From: Pseudomonadota bacterium
Lineage (GTDB): Bacteria; Chloroflexota; UBA6077; JAJPGT01
Assembly: GCA_021325655.1 (NCBI GenBank)
Contig: JAJPGT010000087.1
Location: 1 to 64,000, forward strand
Direction of reading: 5' to 3'
DNA: 64,000 bases
Both the position numbers and the translations under genes were made by a program. How positions within the stretch are numbered: the first letter of the stretch is position 1; each line of letters opens with the position of its first letter. A model generated the notes under the pieces. The model ran no database searches. It saw only the letters and a list, made by a program, of their open reading frames with translations, and had not been told where the DNA came from. Shown here one piece after another: positions 26,854 through 36,217 of this stretch.

Positions 26854-27957
26854 ATGCCCGGCAGGGTCCACGAGGTACGGATTGACCGCTCCAAGCCTTT
26901 GGCGCAGCAGCCCACGCAGGGCCACAACCGCTGGCACCCGCGCATCCCCCCGGTGGTGCGCCTCGACCCTGGCGACGAGGTGATTCTGGAGACGCTCGAT
27001 GCGCTGGACGGCCAGGTGACGCCAGACAGCACCAGCGCCTCGCTGGCGAGCGTGGACCTCAACCCGGTCCACCCGCTGACCGGCCCGGTCTGGGTGAACG
27101 GCGCCGAAGAGGGCGACCTGCTCGAGGTGCAGATCGTCGACGTCATCCCGCAGCCGTTCGGGTTCACCGCGCAGATCCCCGGCTTCGGGTTCCTGCGCGA
27201 TGTGTTCACCGAGCCGTTCCTGGTGCGCTGGCAGATGGAGGGTGGCTTCGCCACCTCGCCCGATCTGCCCCGGGTGCGCATCCCCGAAGCCTCGTTCCCC
27301 GGGGTGATCGGGCTGGCGCCGTCCGAATCGCAGTTGCACCAGATCATCGCCCGCGAGCAGGACACGGCCGCCCGGGGTGGCGTCGCGCTGCCGCCTGACC
27401 CCCGGGGAGCGGTGCCGGCGGATGAACCGATCGCCTCGGAGGGGATCCGCACGATCCCGCCGCGCGAGACCGCGGGCAATATGGACGTCAAGCAGCTCAC
27501 TAAGGGCACCACCATCTACTTCCCCGTCTGGACCCAGGGAGCGCTGCTGTCGATCGGCGACGCGCACTACGCTCAGGGTGACGGGGAGATCTGCGGGACC
27601 GCGATCGAGATGGGGGCGACGTTCCACCTGCGGATCGGGCTGCAGAAGGGCGCGGCGCGCGAGCGGGGCATTCGCGGCACCCAGTTCGCCGGCGAGACGG
27701 TGCTCAGCGCCCCCCGCCGCTACTATGCCACCACCGGCCTGTCGATGCGCGGCACCGAGGTGCAGGAGTCGGAAGACGCGACGCTGGCGGCGCGCAACGC
27801 GATGCTGGCGATGATCGACCACCTTCAGGAGCGCGGCTACAGCCGGCAGCAGGCGTACGCTATCTGTAGCGTCGCGGTGGACCTGAAAGTGAGCGAGGTG
27901 GTGGACGTTCCGAACTTCATCGTGAGCGCATTTTTGCCGCTGGACATCTTCGTGTAG
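26854..27957 (+). CDS. Acetamidase/formamidase family protein
   Basis: A 367-residue FmdA/AmdA-type amidohydrolase that would release ammonia from short amides. Recognisable parts are the N-terminal HNRWHPRIPPVVRLDPGD, the metal/active region SIGDAHYAQGDGEICGTAIE, and the conserved GNMDVKQLTKG. CGGAGGTGGAAC precedes the ATG. Its stop codon TAG abuts the ATG of the chromate transporter without a gap, so both are on one transcript from the promoter at 26779. No amide transporter is adjacent. Confidence 0.92.
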   Translation: MPGRVHEVRIDRSKPLAQQPTQGHNRWHPRIPPVVRLDPGDEVILETLDALDGQVTPDSTSASLASVDLNPVHPLTGPVWVNGAEEGDLLEVQIVDVIPQPFGFTAQIPGFGFLRDVFTEPFLVRWQMEGGFATSPDLPRVRIPEASFPGVIGLAPSESQLHQIIAREQDTAARGGVALPPDPRGAVPADEPIASEGIRTIPPRETAGNMDVKQLTKGTTIYFPVWTQGALLSIGDAHYAQGDGEICGTAIEMGATFHLRIGLQKGAARERGIRGTQFAGETVLSAPRRYYATTGLSMRGTEVQESEDATLAARNAMLAMIDHLQERGYSRQQAYAICSVAVDLKVSEVVDVPNFIVSAFLPLDIFV

Positions 27958-29199
27958 ATGGCGAGCCCCGAGTCCCGAGCCCCGGGGCCCGAGCACGACG
28001 GGGAGCCGCGCGCTGGCTTCCAGTCGCGGCTCGGACCCTGGACCTCGGGGCCGTTGCCTCACGATACGGTGGGCGAGGTGGCCTGGCTGTTCCTGAAGCT
28101 GGGCTGCACCGCGTTCGGCGGGCCGGCGGCGCACATCGCGCTGATGCGCCGGGAGGTGGTGCAGCGGCGCAAGTGGGTCACAGAGGCGCAATTCGTCGAC
28201 CTGCTCGGGGCGACGAACCTGATCCCGGGGCCGAACTCGACCGAGATGGCGATCCACCTCGGCTACCTGCGCGCTGGCTGGCCCGGGCTGATCCTCGGCG
28301 GCGCGCTGTTCATCCTGCCAGCACTGCTCGTGGTCCTGGCGATCGCCTGGGCCTACGTCACCTATCGCACCCTGCCGGCCGTGGGCTGGCTGCTATACGG
28401 GATCAAGCCGGTGGTGATCGCCGTGGTGCTCCAGGCGCTATGGAGCCTGCGCGCCGCGGCGCTCCGCTCCCCGCTGCTCTGGGGCGTCGCCCTCGGCACG
28501 TTCGCGCTCGAGCTGCTCGGCGTCTCGGAGCTTCTGCTGCTCTTCGGCGGGGCGCTGCTCGTGCTCGCCCTCCGCGCGCTCAGCGGACGCGGGCTCCGCG
28601 CAGTCCTCGGCCTCTCGCTGCTGCTCCCGGCGACCGCGCCGCTGGCCGCGCCGCTGCTGGCCACCACCCCCTACAGCGCCTGGACTCTGTTTCTGACGTT
28701 CCTGAAGATCGGCGCGGTGCTCTATGGCGGCGGCTACGTCCTGCTCGCCTTCCTGCGCGGGGACTTCGTCGAGCGGCTCGGCTGGCTGAGCGAGCAGCAG
28801 CTCCTCGACGCCGTCGCCGTCGGCCAGTTCACTCCCGGACCGCTGTTCACCACCGCGACGTTCGTCGGCTACCTGGTCGGTGGAGTCTGGGGCGGCCTCG
28901 TCGCCACGCTGGGGATCTTCCTCCCCTCCTTCATCTTCGTCGCGCTCACCAATCCGTTCATCCCGCGCCTGCGCGCCTTCGGGCCAACGGCGGCGCTGCT
29001 GGATGGGGTCAACGCGGCGGCGCTGGGACTGATGGCGGCGGTGACGGTCGAGCTGGCGCGAGCGGCGCTGGTCGACGCCATCAGTGCGGTCGTGGCGCTG
29101 GCAGCACTGCTGGTGCTGCTGCGAACAAACGTCAACTCCGTCTGGCTGATCCTGGGCGGCGGGCTCGTGGGCGTCGCGACGCGCCTGGCCCTGGGATAG
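27958..29199 (+). CDS. chrA: Chromate ion transporter (CHR family, long form)
   Basis: A 413-residue membrane protein with two homologous CHR halves. Each half has its family motif: LKLGCTAFGGPAAHIALM with LIPGPNSTEMAIHLG in the first, and LKIGAVLYGGGYVLLAFL with FTPGPLFTTATFVGY in the second. About ten hydrophobic helices are visible. Members export chromate and confer resistance, though many are uncharacterised anion transporters. The hydrophilic first 35 residues are poorly conserved. The start ATG follows the acetamidase stop directly. Confidence 0.93.
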   Translation: MASPESRAPGPEHDGEPRAGFQSRLGPWTSGPLPHDTVGEVAWLFLKLGCTAFGGPAAHIALMRREVVQRRKWVTEAQFVDLLGATNLIPGPNSTEMAIHLGYLRAGWPGLILGGALFILPALLVVLAIAWAYVTYRTLPAVGWLLYGIKPVVIAVVLQALWSLRAAALRSPLLWGVALGTFALELLGVSELLLLFGGALLVLALRALSGRGLRAVLGLSLLLPATAPLAAPLLATTPYSAWTLFLTFLKIGAVLYGGGYVLLAFLRGDFVERLGWLSEQQLLDAVAVGQFTPGPLFTTATFVGYLVGGVWGGLVATLGIFLPSFIFVALTNPFIPRLRAFGPTAALLDGVNAAALGLMAAVTVELARAALVDAISAVVALAALLVLLRTNVNSVWLILGGGLVGVATRLALG

Positions 29200-29211
29200 C
29201 CACGGACGTAC

Positions 29212-29238
29212 CCCCCGCCTGGCAGAGCGGGCGGAGGG
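29212..29238 (+). terminator. Possible terminator of acetamidase-chrA operon
   Basis: CCC-CCGCC (29212-29219) can pair with GGCGG-A-GGG (29230-29238), a stem with one bulge, 12 bases after the chrA stop codon. There is no T-run. Confidence 0.35.
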
Positions 29239-29338
29239 TGAACGAGCAGCAGCGCATCCCATCCTTGAGCGCGCTGCCTGGCCGCCGAGCCGCCCCGATC
29301 CCCGATGGCCCGCGCTCGGCGTTCGGTCCTGGACACAG

Positions 29339-31537
29339 CTACTCGGACGGTGTCGGTGTCTCCGTCGGAGTGTCTGCCGGGAGCGCGGTGTCCGTGGCGG
29401 TGGGTGTGTCGGTCGGCGTAGGTGTCTCCGTGTCGGTAGCCGTTGGCATGTCCGTTGGCGCTTGAGTGCTGGCAGGCGTCTCGGTCGCGGTGGGCATGTC
29501 CGTCGGGGTATCGGTCGCCGTAGGCGATGGGGTGTCCGTTGGGCTGGGAGCTGGCGTCGGGGAGTCAGTCGCCGGAGCGGTCGGCGTGGCCGTGTCCGTC
29601 GGCGCCTGAGTGGCGGTGGCTATCTCAGTGGCGGTATCGGTCGCCGTGGGTGTCTCGGTGGCAGTATCAGTCGCCGTCGGCACCGGCGTCTCGGTGGCCG
29701 TGGGCGTGGCCGTGTCTGTCGGGCTGGGGGATGGCGGCTCCGTAGGCGTCGCGGTAGCGGTCGATGTCTGAGTGGCGGTGGCCGTGGCCGTCGCGCTCGG
29801 GGAGGGCGTAGCCGTGGCCGTGGCCGTCGCCGTGGGCGTCGGGGTGCTGGTGGCTGTCCAGGTCGGGGTTGCCGTGGGAGTGGCCGTTGGAGTGGCGGTC
29901 GGCGTTTGCGTGGGCGTCGGAGTTGGGGTGGGCACCGCGCTCCCGCTGAAGCTCACTTTCAGGCTGCCGCTGTTGCCGTCGAAGCCGCCCACCTGGATGC
30001 GATACGTCGTCCCGGCCGAGGCGACGAATGATACCTTGGCCTGGGCGGTCCCGCCGCTGTCGTCGTTACAGGTGATGGGCGCCAGGCTCGTGAGCGCCGT
30101 GCCGGTGTACACGCCCACCAGGGTGTCGTAGCTGCTGCCCGCGGTGTCCACCGTGAGCTGGGTCGTGCTGGTCGGACTGTAGATGTACCAGACCGTCGCC
30201 CCGATCGCCCCGCAGGTGGGCGAGGGCTCGCCGCTCTCCGTCGTCGCCGCGCTGGTGGAGAGCGTGTAGCTGGCGGGGAGCGTGCGAACCGTCGTTCCTG
30301 TGCTGAAGTTGTCGTTGGTCGGCGCCGTGCCGGCCAGGGTGAAGGCGACGGTGAGATTGCCCGAGGCACCTCCGAACCCGCCCACCTGAATCCAGTAGGT
30401 GACGCCCTTCTTCAAGCTCGCCGTCGCCTGCGATTGCAGCGTGCTCCCGTAGTCGTCCCCGCAGGCGACCGGGGTCAGCGTCGTCAGCGTGGTGCCAGTG
30501 TAGATGCCGACCACAGTATCGAAGTTGCTGCCGGCGGTGGAGACCGTCAGGCGGGCGTTGCTCGGCGGCTTCGCCTGGTACCAGACGGTGGCCCCGATCG
30601 GGGCGCAGGGGGGCGAGGGCTCGCCCGCCTCGGTCGTCGCGGTGGTCGTCACCGCCGTCATCGTGCTCGGCACAGCGGTGAGCGAGGTCGCCGAGGCGAA
30701 GGCATCGTTGCTGAGCGCCGCGGCAACGGCGAAGCGGAGCGACAGGGTGCCGCTGTTGCCGGCGAAGCCACCCACCTGCACCCGATACGTGGTGCCGGCA
30801 GTAGCAGTGAACGTGACGCTCGCCTGGAGCGAGCCGCCGACATCGTCATCGCAGGCGACCGGCGCCAGGGCGTTGACAGCATTGCCAGTGTACACCCCCA
30901 CCACGGTGTCGAAGCCGCTGCCGCTGGTGTCCACAGTGACGCGAGTCGTGGCAGAAGGGGTGTAGGCATACCAGAGCGTGGCGCCGATTGAGCCACACGC
31001 GGGCGAAGGCTCGCCACTCTCCATCGTGGCGCCCGCGGTACTGGCCGAGAATGTCGTCGGCAGCGCAGTGACCACGGTAGCGGCCGAGAAGCTGTCGTTG
31101 GACGGCGGAGCGGCTGGCGCTTGCCGACTGCTTGAGGACGAGCCGGATGCGGGGGTGTGGACCTGGACGAGATTGGTCAGGAGCGTCTGGCCATTCCGCA
31201 GCCGCGCCTGGACCCGGTAGACGTAGCTCGTGCCGGGGATGACCTGCTCGTCAGTCCAGCGACTCCCACCGCTGAGCCGGGCGACAACCGTGAACGCAGT
31301 CTCGTTAAAGCGGCGCTCCACCTGGAACCCGTCCACCTCGCCGGTCAGGTCCGTCCAGGCCAGTGCCACCTGGCTGTCAGTGACCCGCACCGCGCGGAGG
31401 GTGAACGTTGGCGGAGCGGCCAGCGGAGACGTGGCGAGATGCTGGGCAACCACCGGCGAAGCGAGCCCGATCAGTAGCGCCACAAGAGCTACGCTCGCGC
31501 CACCAATCCACCCGAATCTCGCGTTCACGCTTGCCAT
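29339..31537 (-). CDS. Secreted protein with Fn3 domain, three PPC-like repeats and Thr/Pro-rich tail
   Basis: A 732-residue exported protein. Residues 1-31 are a signal peptide ([17 protein letters not shown]). Residues 40-130 look like a fibronectin type III domain ([20 protein letters not shown]). Three tandem copies of a domain of about 130 residues follow, starting at about 147, 277 and 408, each with the series NDxFxxAT, GEPSPxCxxIGATxWY, FDTVVGxYTG and [13 protein letters not shown]. They resemble bacterial pre-peptidase C-terminal (PPC) domains and each carries a Cys pair. The last 195 residues are almost only Thr, Pro, Ala, Asp and Glu, like a wall-spanning or glycosylated stalk; there is no anchor motif at the end. 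Confidence 0.8.
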   Translation of the reverse strand: MASVNARFGWIGGASVALVALLIGLASPVVAQHLATSPLAAPPTFTLRAVRVTDSQVALAWTDLTGEVDGFQVERRFNETAFTVVARLSGGSRWTDEQVIPGTSYVYRVQARLRNGQTLLTNLVQVHTPASGSSSSSRQAPAAPPSNDSFSAATVVTALPTTFSASTAGATMESGEPSPACGSIGATLWYAYTPSATTRVTVDTSGSGFDTVVGVYTGNAVNALAPVACDDDVGGSLQASVTFTATAGTTYRVQVGGFAGNSGTLSLRFAVAAALSNDAFASATSLTAVPSTMTAVTTTATTEAGEPSPPCAPIGATVWYQAKPPSNARLTVSTAGSNFDTVVGIYTGTTLTTLTPVACGDDYGSTLQSQATASLKKGVTYWIQVGGFGGASGNLTVAFTLAGTAPTNDNFSTGTTVRTLPASYTLSTSAATTESGEPSPTCGAIGATVWYIYSPTSTTQLTVDTAGSSYDTLVGVYTGTALTSLAPITCNDDSGGTAQAKVSFVASAGTTYRIQVGGFDGNSGSLKVSFSGSAVPTPTPTPTQTPTATPTATPTATPTWTATSTPTPTATATATATPSPSATATATATQTSTATATPTEPPSPSPTDTATPTATETPVPTATDTATETPTATDTATEIATATQAPTDTATPTAPATDSPTPAPSPTDTPSPTATDTPTDMPTATETPASTQAPTDMPTATDTETPTPTDTPTATDTALPADTPTETPTPSE
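29342..29932 (-). repeat. Low-complexity Thr/Pro/Ala-coding tandem repeat
   Basis: About 590 bases made of short degenerate units that encode TPT, TAT and TDT-type triplets at the 3' end of the PPC-repeat gene. The first part is dominated by TPTATPT units and the later part by TDTPT / ETPTATDT units, as if two unit types expanded in succession. Such tracts vary in length by slippage. Confidence 0.75.
29933..31099 (-). repeat. Three tandem copies of a PPC-domain coding unit
   Basis: Copies at about 31099-30710, 30709-30317 and 30316-29933, each about 390 bases. Copies 1 and 3 are more alike than either is to copy 2 (for example [14 protein letters not shown] and [13 protein letters not shown] against [13 protein letters not shown]), suggesting duplication followed by divergence or partial conversion. 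Confidence 0.7.
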
Positions 31538-31823
31538 TTTCCTGTGCTGATACCAGTTCTGGCATGTAAACAGCGACCCAGGAGGTCGAGCGCACTAAGG
31601 CTAGCATGGGGAAGTATAGCTGTCAAGAAGTAAAATCAATTTTCGCAAGCATTTTCTATATTTTGTGCCATTTGGCTCTTGTATAGTCCCACACTGTCTG
31701 ATATCCTTGCCGTTGCGCGGCAGCGTTTCCGATATAACGCTAGTGTCTTGCAGGTGCAGGCGAGGGCGAGCAGTGCGGGTTGCTCTGAGTGACCTCATAT
31801 ATCGTCCGGCGAGGGGTCATGCC
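31538..31823. other. AT-rich divergent control region
   Basis: The 286 bases between the divergent PPC-repeat and sulfatase genes contain a stretch (about 31610-31700) far richer in A and T than anything around it. It carries the minus-strand promoter at 31598-31626 and a TATAAC hexamer at 31733-31738 that could be a plus-strand -10, though a matching -35 at normal spacing is not evident. Confidence 0.55.
31598..31626 (-). promoter_or_regulatory. Promoter of PPC-repeat gene
   Basis: On the minus strand TTGACA (31626-31621) and TAGCCT (31603-31598) are spaced by exactly 17 bases. It lies within an AT-rich island (about 31540-31760) that separates this gene from the divergent sulfatase. The transcript would begin near 31591, about 50 bases before the start codon. 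Confidence 0.75.
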
Positions 31824-33605
31824 GTGCGGCGGGTTCTGAGCGCGCTTGCCGTAACCGCCTGCGCGCTTGGGCTCCTGGGGCTGCCACTTGTTGGCCGCCA
31901 GCCCGCCCATGGTCACGCGGCTGGGGCGCCGCCCAATTTCGTCGTGGTGCTGACCGACGACCAGCGCTGGGACTCGATCGGCTACATGCCGACCGTGAGC
32001 GCGCTAGCGGCGCGGAACTTTCCCAACGGCTTCGTCACCACGCCGCTGTGCTGCCCGAGTCGCTCCAGCATCCTCACGGGCCGCTACGCGCACAACCATG
32101 GGGTACTGTCCAACAACGCGCCGCTTGGCTCGTTCACCAAGTTCCAGGACACGGACACGATCGCCACCCGGCTGCACAATGCCGGCTATCGGACGGGGCT
32201 GTTCGGCAAGTACCTCAACGGCTACGGCAACACTACCTTGTACATCCCGCCCGGCTGGGACACCTGGTTCGCGTTCAACTCGCCGCTTACCAACGCTCCC
32301 CAGGCCTATTACTACAACTACACCGTCAACGCAAACGGCGTGCAGCTCAGCTACGGCTCCTCGGAAGCCGACTATGGGACGGACGTGCTCGCCACCCAGG
32401 CAGAACAGTTCATCCGCACCTCAGATCCGCGCCCATTCTTCGTCTACATCGCCCCCTATGCACCGCACGAGCCGTCGATCCCGGCCTCCCGGCACGCCAA
32501 CCTCTTCAACGACCTTTCCCCCTGGCGCCCCCCGAGCTACAACGAGGCAGACGTGTCCGATAAGCCGGCCTGGCTGGCCAGCTTCCCGCTGCTGACGCCA
32601 ACCCAGCAGAGCACTGGCGACACGTCACACAAGAACATGCTGCGCTCCTTGCAGGCTGTCGACGATCTGCTGGCCGGGGTGATCCAGGCGCTCCAGGACA
32701 CCGGCCAGCTCGATAACACGGCCATCTTCTTCCTGAGCGACAACGGGCTGGAGTGGGGCGAGCATCGCCTGCTCAACCACAAGAGTGTGCCCTATCAGGA
32801 GGCGGTGCGCGTGCCCTTCCTGATCGCCTACCCGCCGCTCACCCCGAGCCGGGTGGACGATCCGCACGTGGTGCTGAACATCGACCTGGCCCCCACGATG
32901 CTGGACCTCGCGGGGCAGCCGATCCCGATCACGATGGATGGGGTGAGCCTGGTGCCGCTGCTGAATGGCACCGCCACGACCTGGCGTACCGACTGGTTGG
33001 AGGAGCACTGGAGCGACGTGGACCAGCAGGCGATACTGCCGAGCTGGTCCGCGGTCCACTCGCTGCTCTGGAATTACGTCGAATACGACAGCGGCGACCG
33101 CGAGCTATACGACCTGACCAACGATCCGTACGAGCTGAACAACGTCGCCGGCCAGAGTGCCTACGCCAGTGTGCAGGCCGACCGGGCGGCGCGGCTGGCG
33201 GTACTCAAGGGGTCGGGCGTCGCCCCTCAGGGCCGCACGGAGGATGGCAACACGACGCGGATCCAGTACACCGGTGTCTGGAAGAAGTTGGTGAGCTCGG
33301 CCTATAGCCAGGGCACCGCCCGCAGCTCCGCCACTCCCAGCAGCACCGCGGTCTTCTCCTGGAGCGGCACCGGGGTGACGGTGGTCATGGCGCGCGATTC
33401 GAGCAGCGGCATCGCGCACATCCTGGTGGACGGCGTGGCGCACGACATTGACCTGTACAGTCCCACGCCGCAGTACCAGCAGCCGGTGCTGATGCTCGAC
33501 GGGCTGCCGTCGGGAGCACACCAGCTCCAGGTATCGCCCAGCGGCAGCCGCAACCCGAGCTCCAAAGGGTTCAATGTCGCGCTCGACGCGATCGACACCC
33601 GCTGA
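31824..33605 (+). CDS. Secreted arylsulfatase-family enzyme with C-terminal carbohydrate-binding-like domain
   Basis: About 593 residues from GTG 31824, chosen because GAGGGG lies seven bases before it and it starts a clean signal peptide (RRVLSALAVTACALGLLGLP). An in-frame GTG at 31773 is the alternative. The core is an alkaline-phosphatase-superfamily sulfatase: FVVVLTDDQRWDS metal ligands, then CCPSRSSILTGRY, the C-x-P-x-R motif whose first Cys would be oxidised to formylglycine, then APHEPS and FLSDNGLEWGEH. Residues from about 470 form a beta-rich domain also found at the end of the phosphoesterase at base 1-723. Substrate, perhaps sulfated glycans, is inferred. No formylglycine-generating enzyme is in the window. 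Confidence 0.88.
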   Translation: MRRVLSALAVTACALGLLGLPLVGRQPAHGHAAGAPPNFVVVLTDDQRWDSIGYMPTVSALAARNFPNGFVTTPLCCPSRSSILTGRYAHNHGVLSNNAPLGSFTKFQDTDTIATRLHNAGYRTGLFGKYLNGYGNTTLYIPPGWDTWFAFNSPLTNAPQAYYYNYTVNANGVQLSYGSSEADYGTDVLATQAEQFIRTSDPRPFFVYIAPYAPHEPSIPASRHANLFNDLSPWRPPSYNEADVSDKPAWLASFPLLTPTQQSTGDTSHKNMLRSLQAVDDLLAGVIQALQDTGQLDNTAIFFLSDNGLEWGEHRLLNHKSVPYQEAVRVPFLIAYPPLTPSRVDDPHVVLNIDLAPTMLDLAGQPIPITMDGVSLVPLLNGTATTWRTDWLEEHWSDVDQQAILPSWSAVHSLLWNYVEYDSGDRELYDLTNDPYELNNVAGQSAYASVQADRAARLAVLKGSGVAPQGRTEDGNTTRIQYTGVWKKLVSSAYSQGTARSSATPSSTAVFSWSGTGVTVVMARDSSSGIAHILVDGVAHDIDLYSPTPQYQQPVLMLDGLPSGAHQLQVSPSGSRNPSSKGFNVALDAIDTR

Positions 33606-33610
33606 CGGCG

Positions 33611-33658
33611 CTGCTGCCGCGCGCCCTCAGCCCGGCTCGCTCGGGAGAGCGGCAGCAG
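33611..33658. terminator. Inverted repeat between convergent sulfatase and MFS genes
   Basis: CTGCTGCCGC (33611-33620) pairs perfectly with 33649-33658 across a 28-nt loop that contains the MFS stop codon. It could terminate the sulfatase transcript. Confidence 0.4.
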
Positions 33659-34919
33659 ACAGCGGACGTCGCCAGCCGCTGAGCAGTGCCGCCCCGACCA
33701 GGCCGACGACGAGGAACAGTGCTGCGACGATCCAGGCGGCGGCGTAGGCGGGAGCGCTGTAGGACGGGTCTGGCGCGGCCGGATGATCGACGACATCCAG
33801 CGCCAGCCCCATGAGCCAGGGGGCGACGAAGGCCGGCAGGAATGTCAGGCAGTTGCACAGCCCGGTGGCGGTCCCCACCCGCTCTGGGGGAACCTCCGCC
33901 GGCAGCAGCGACATGTACAGGAAGAATGCACCAAACAGCAGTCCGAGCACGAACGCCAGGGCGTAGATCGGGGCCGAGCCGTAGCGCTCTCCGAGCAGCG
34001 GCAGTGCCAGCGCCGCGCCCAGCGAGCCGACCTGGCTCAGATAAAATAGCGGCCGGGCCCAGCGCGGGGACCGGCTGGCCACCCAGCCGAACAGGTACGA
34101 ACCGGGGATGAGCGCCAGCGTCGAGGCGGCGGCCAGCAGGCCGGTCGCCGCGGGGGCCACGCCCAGCACATCGCGGGCGTAGCGCGGCAGCCAGGTGAGC
34201 AGCCCGAACCAGGTGCCGTCCCACATCATCGCCGGGAAGGCTAGCCGCCAGACGCGCACGTCGCGTAGGGCCGCCCAGAGTCCACGCAAGTCCAGCCCGC
34301 GCCCCCCGTGCGCCGAGGACGGTGGGACGGGCAGTGCCAGCATCAGGGCGGCGAGCGGGAGCAGCGGCAGGGCGGCGAGCAGGGAGACCGTGCGCCAGGG
34401 GAGGAGCTGCAGCAGCCAGGGCAGCCCGGCCAGCGCCGCGACCCCGCCGACGCTGCCGGAAGCGACCATGATCCCGACCGAGCGGCTGTAGGCGCGCGGC
34501 GCGAGCTTCAGGCACAGGCTGAGGCTGGGCACCCAGAACATGCTCGCCCCGGCGGCCACCAGGGCCCGGGCGGCCACGGCCGATCCGAACGTGGGAGCCA
34601 GCGCGAACGCCGCGCCGGCCAGGGCGAGGAAGAGGCAGGAGCCCACGAGCAGCCGGCGCAGCCCGCCCCGGTCGGCGATCAGCCCGGACGGGATCTGCAT
34701 CAGCCCGTAGATCGGGAAGTACACCGAGGCGAGCAGCCCCGCCCGGTCGGCGGTGATCCCGAAGTCCCGCAGGATCGGCGAGGCGCCGATCAGCGCTGGC
34801 AGGAGCTGGCGGTGGACCTGCACCGCCACCCAGAGCCCGCCCAGCACCCACAGCGCCCGCGCCAGCGCCGCCTCCGCTTGCTCCTCGCGCACCGTGGCCA
34901 GTTCGCTCGCTCCCGCCAT
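33627..34919 (-). CDS. MFS transporter
   Basis: A 430-residue transporter with about 12 transmembrane helices. The loop between helices 2 and 3 reads GLIADRGGLRRLLVG, matching the major-facilitator GxxxDRxGRR signature. Additional landmarks are YFPIYGLMQIPSG in helix 2 and the central loop rich in Pro, Ser and Arg that divides the two halves. The helix 10-11 loop has PAEVPPERVGTATGL. It resembles the anion:cation symporter and nitrate/nitrite-like groups in a general way, but the substrate cannot be told. It stands alone, convergent with the sulfatase. Confidence 0.88.
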   Translation of the reverse strand: MAGASELATVREEQAEAALARALWVLGGLWVAVQVHRQLLPALIGASPILRDFGITADRAGLLASVYFPIYGLMQIPSGLIADRGGLRRLLVGSCLFLALAGAAFALAPTFGSAVAARALVAAGASMFWVPSLSLCLKLAPRAYSRSVGIMVASGSVGGVAALAGLPWLLQLLPWRTVSLLAALPLLPLAALMLALPVPPSSAHGGRGLDLRGLWAALRDVRVWRLAFPAMMWDGTWFGLLTWLPRYARDVLGVAPAATGLLAAASTLALIPGSYLFGWVASRSPRWARPLFYLSQVGSLGAALALPLLGERYGSAPIYALAFVLGLLFGAFFLYMSLLPAEVPPERVGTATGLCNCLTFLPAFVAPWLMGLALDVVDHPAAPDPSYSAPAYAAAWIVAALFLVVGLVGAALLSGWRRPLSAAALPSEPG

Positions 34920-34985
34920 GCCCCCTCGCAGCTCAATGGTACCGGGCGGAAGCGAAGCGGCGGGCTGAGGCGCGGCGGACGCTGC

Positions 34986-35393
34986 CTACTGCTGGGGGAC
35001 GGCTGGCCCCGAGTGCTCGTCGTAGTCGTGCCGGGGGACGTCCCAGCGCGTCTGGCCAGCCTTGCGAATGGAGATGTGGCAGGCCGAGTTGCCGGGAGCC
35101 GCCCCGTGCCAGTGCCACTCGCCGGCCGGAATGAAGGCATACTCGCCGGGCTGCAGCGTCCGGCGCTGGTCCCGCTGCGCCACGAAACAGGTGCCGTCGA
35201 CCACGGCAAGCACCTGGTCCGTATCGTGGACGTGCGGCAGCGTCCGAGCGCCATCCGCGAAAAACACCGCAGTCAGCGTGACCTCCTGGCTATCGCTGGC
35301 GCCGACCAGCTCCTGCATCCGAACGTTGCCCTGGAAATGCTGTGGAGATGTGGTTGGTCGCGCCTGCGATGGGTCGATCCGGCTGAACTTCAT
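34986..35393 (-). CDS. Cupin-domain protein
   Basis: A 135-residue single-domain cupin. The first cupin motif is visible as RTLPHVHDTDQVLAVVDG with two His ligands, and the second as LQPGEYAFIPAGEWHWHGA with a further His. Such small cupins bind a divalent metal and act as isomerases, dioxygenases or ligand-binding proteins. It lies 66 bases upstream of the MFS gene in the same direction, so the two may be cotranscribed. Confidence 0.85.
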   Translation of the reverse strand: MKFSRIDPSQARPTTSPQHFQGNVRMQELVGASDSQEVTLTAVFFADGARTLPHVHDTDQVLAVVDGTCFVAQRDQRRTLQPGEYAFIPAGEWHWHGAAPGNSACHISIRKAGQTRWDVPRHDYDEHSGPAVPQQ

Positions 35394-35470
35394 GCTCCGC
35401 TCCTCCCGTGTGCAGATTCCAGCGTAGGTGTATCGGCGCCGCCCCGCGCTCAGCCAGCCGGCGGTGGCTC

Positions 35471-35713
35471 CTAGCGCCGGTTCGCCTCACGCATCGCCTG
35501 GATGATCCGCTCGGCGCGCCGGTCCGCGTAATAGTTGTTGACCACCAGCAGCGCGTGGACCACGCCCGGTACCCAGCCGAGCAGTGTCAGGACGATGCTG
35601 ATCAGCGCCTGGATCGGCCGGCCGGTGAGCAGGACGGCCAGTGGTGGGAGCAGGAAGGCGAGCAGGAACAGCATCGCGGACGCCTCCGCGGCCCGAAGGG
35701 CCAGCCTCTCCAT
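35471..35713 (-). CDS. YqaE/Pmp3-family small membrane protein
   Basis: An 80-residue protein with two hydrophobic helices (MLFLLAFLLPPLAVLLTG and ALISIVLTLLGWVPGVVHALLVV), the typical Pmp3/YqaE arrangement with the PPLAV turn and the LGWVPGxxHA motif. Members are stress-induced membrane proteins thought to influence membrane potential. The C-terminal 20 residues are charged and helical. Single gene. Confidence 0.88.
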   Translation of the reverse strand: MERLALRAAEASAMLFLLAFLLPPLAVLLTGRPIQALISIVLTLLGWVPGVVHALLVVNNYYADRRAERIIQAMREANRR

Positions 35714-35815
35714 ACAGCGTACCGCAGCGGCGCGACGCGCTGCCGCGTCGGGCAGGGGTCCGCCCTCCCCGCGCTCTCCGCCTGCGCGCCGCCCCCCGGC
35801 TCCACCCAGGTGGGG

Positions 35816-36217
35816 TTAGTCGATCGGCCGCCACATCTCGTAGGCGATCTCGCGGCTGATCTTGCCGTTGCGCAGCTCGAAGACATGCGCCAGGCGCAGG
35901 TGGACGCGCTGCCCGACAGGCAGGGGCAGGTAGCCCTCGCGGACCAGGGTAAAGCGCAGTTCGCTGTCGTCGAAGACCCGGTCCTCGGTGGCAAAGCGCT
36001 GCAGGTTCCGTAGCTCCACCCCCTCGATGCTGGAGAACAGGCGCCGGTAGTTGTCGGCCACCTCCTGCTTGCCCCGGAAGACGAGCCCCCGGGCCGGAGC
36101 CTCCCAGACGATGTCGTCGGTATATAGCTCCAGGGCCGCTTCGACTTCGTTGGCCAGCTCACTGTGGAAATGGGCTTCCACCGCCGCCAGGTTTGCCGCG
36201 ATGAGGTCCGCGTTCAT
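35816..36217 (-). CDS. SnoaL-like (NTF2-fold) protein
   Basis: A 133-residue protein of the NTF2-like cone fold: an opening helix ending HFHSELANEVEAALELYTDD, then VWEAPARGLVFRGKQEVADNYR, then strands ending LRLAHVFELRNGKISRE. This corresponds to the SnoaL/polyketide-cyclase-like group, many members of which have no known reaction. The ATG is preceded by GGAGGGAGACG. No partner gene is evident. Confidence 0.8.
   Translation of the reverse strand: MNADLIAANLAAVEAHFHSELANEVEAALELYTDDIVWEAPARGLVFRGKQEVADNYRRLFSSIEGVELRNLQRFATEDRVFDDSELRFTLVREGYLPLPVGQRVHLRLAHVFELRNGKISREIAYEMWRPID

Noticed and set aside
29342..29932. Possible CRISPR-like or minisatellite array
   Set aside because: Units are short, degenerate and in frame with the Thr/Pro-rich protein tail; there are no regular spacers.
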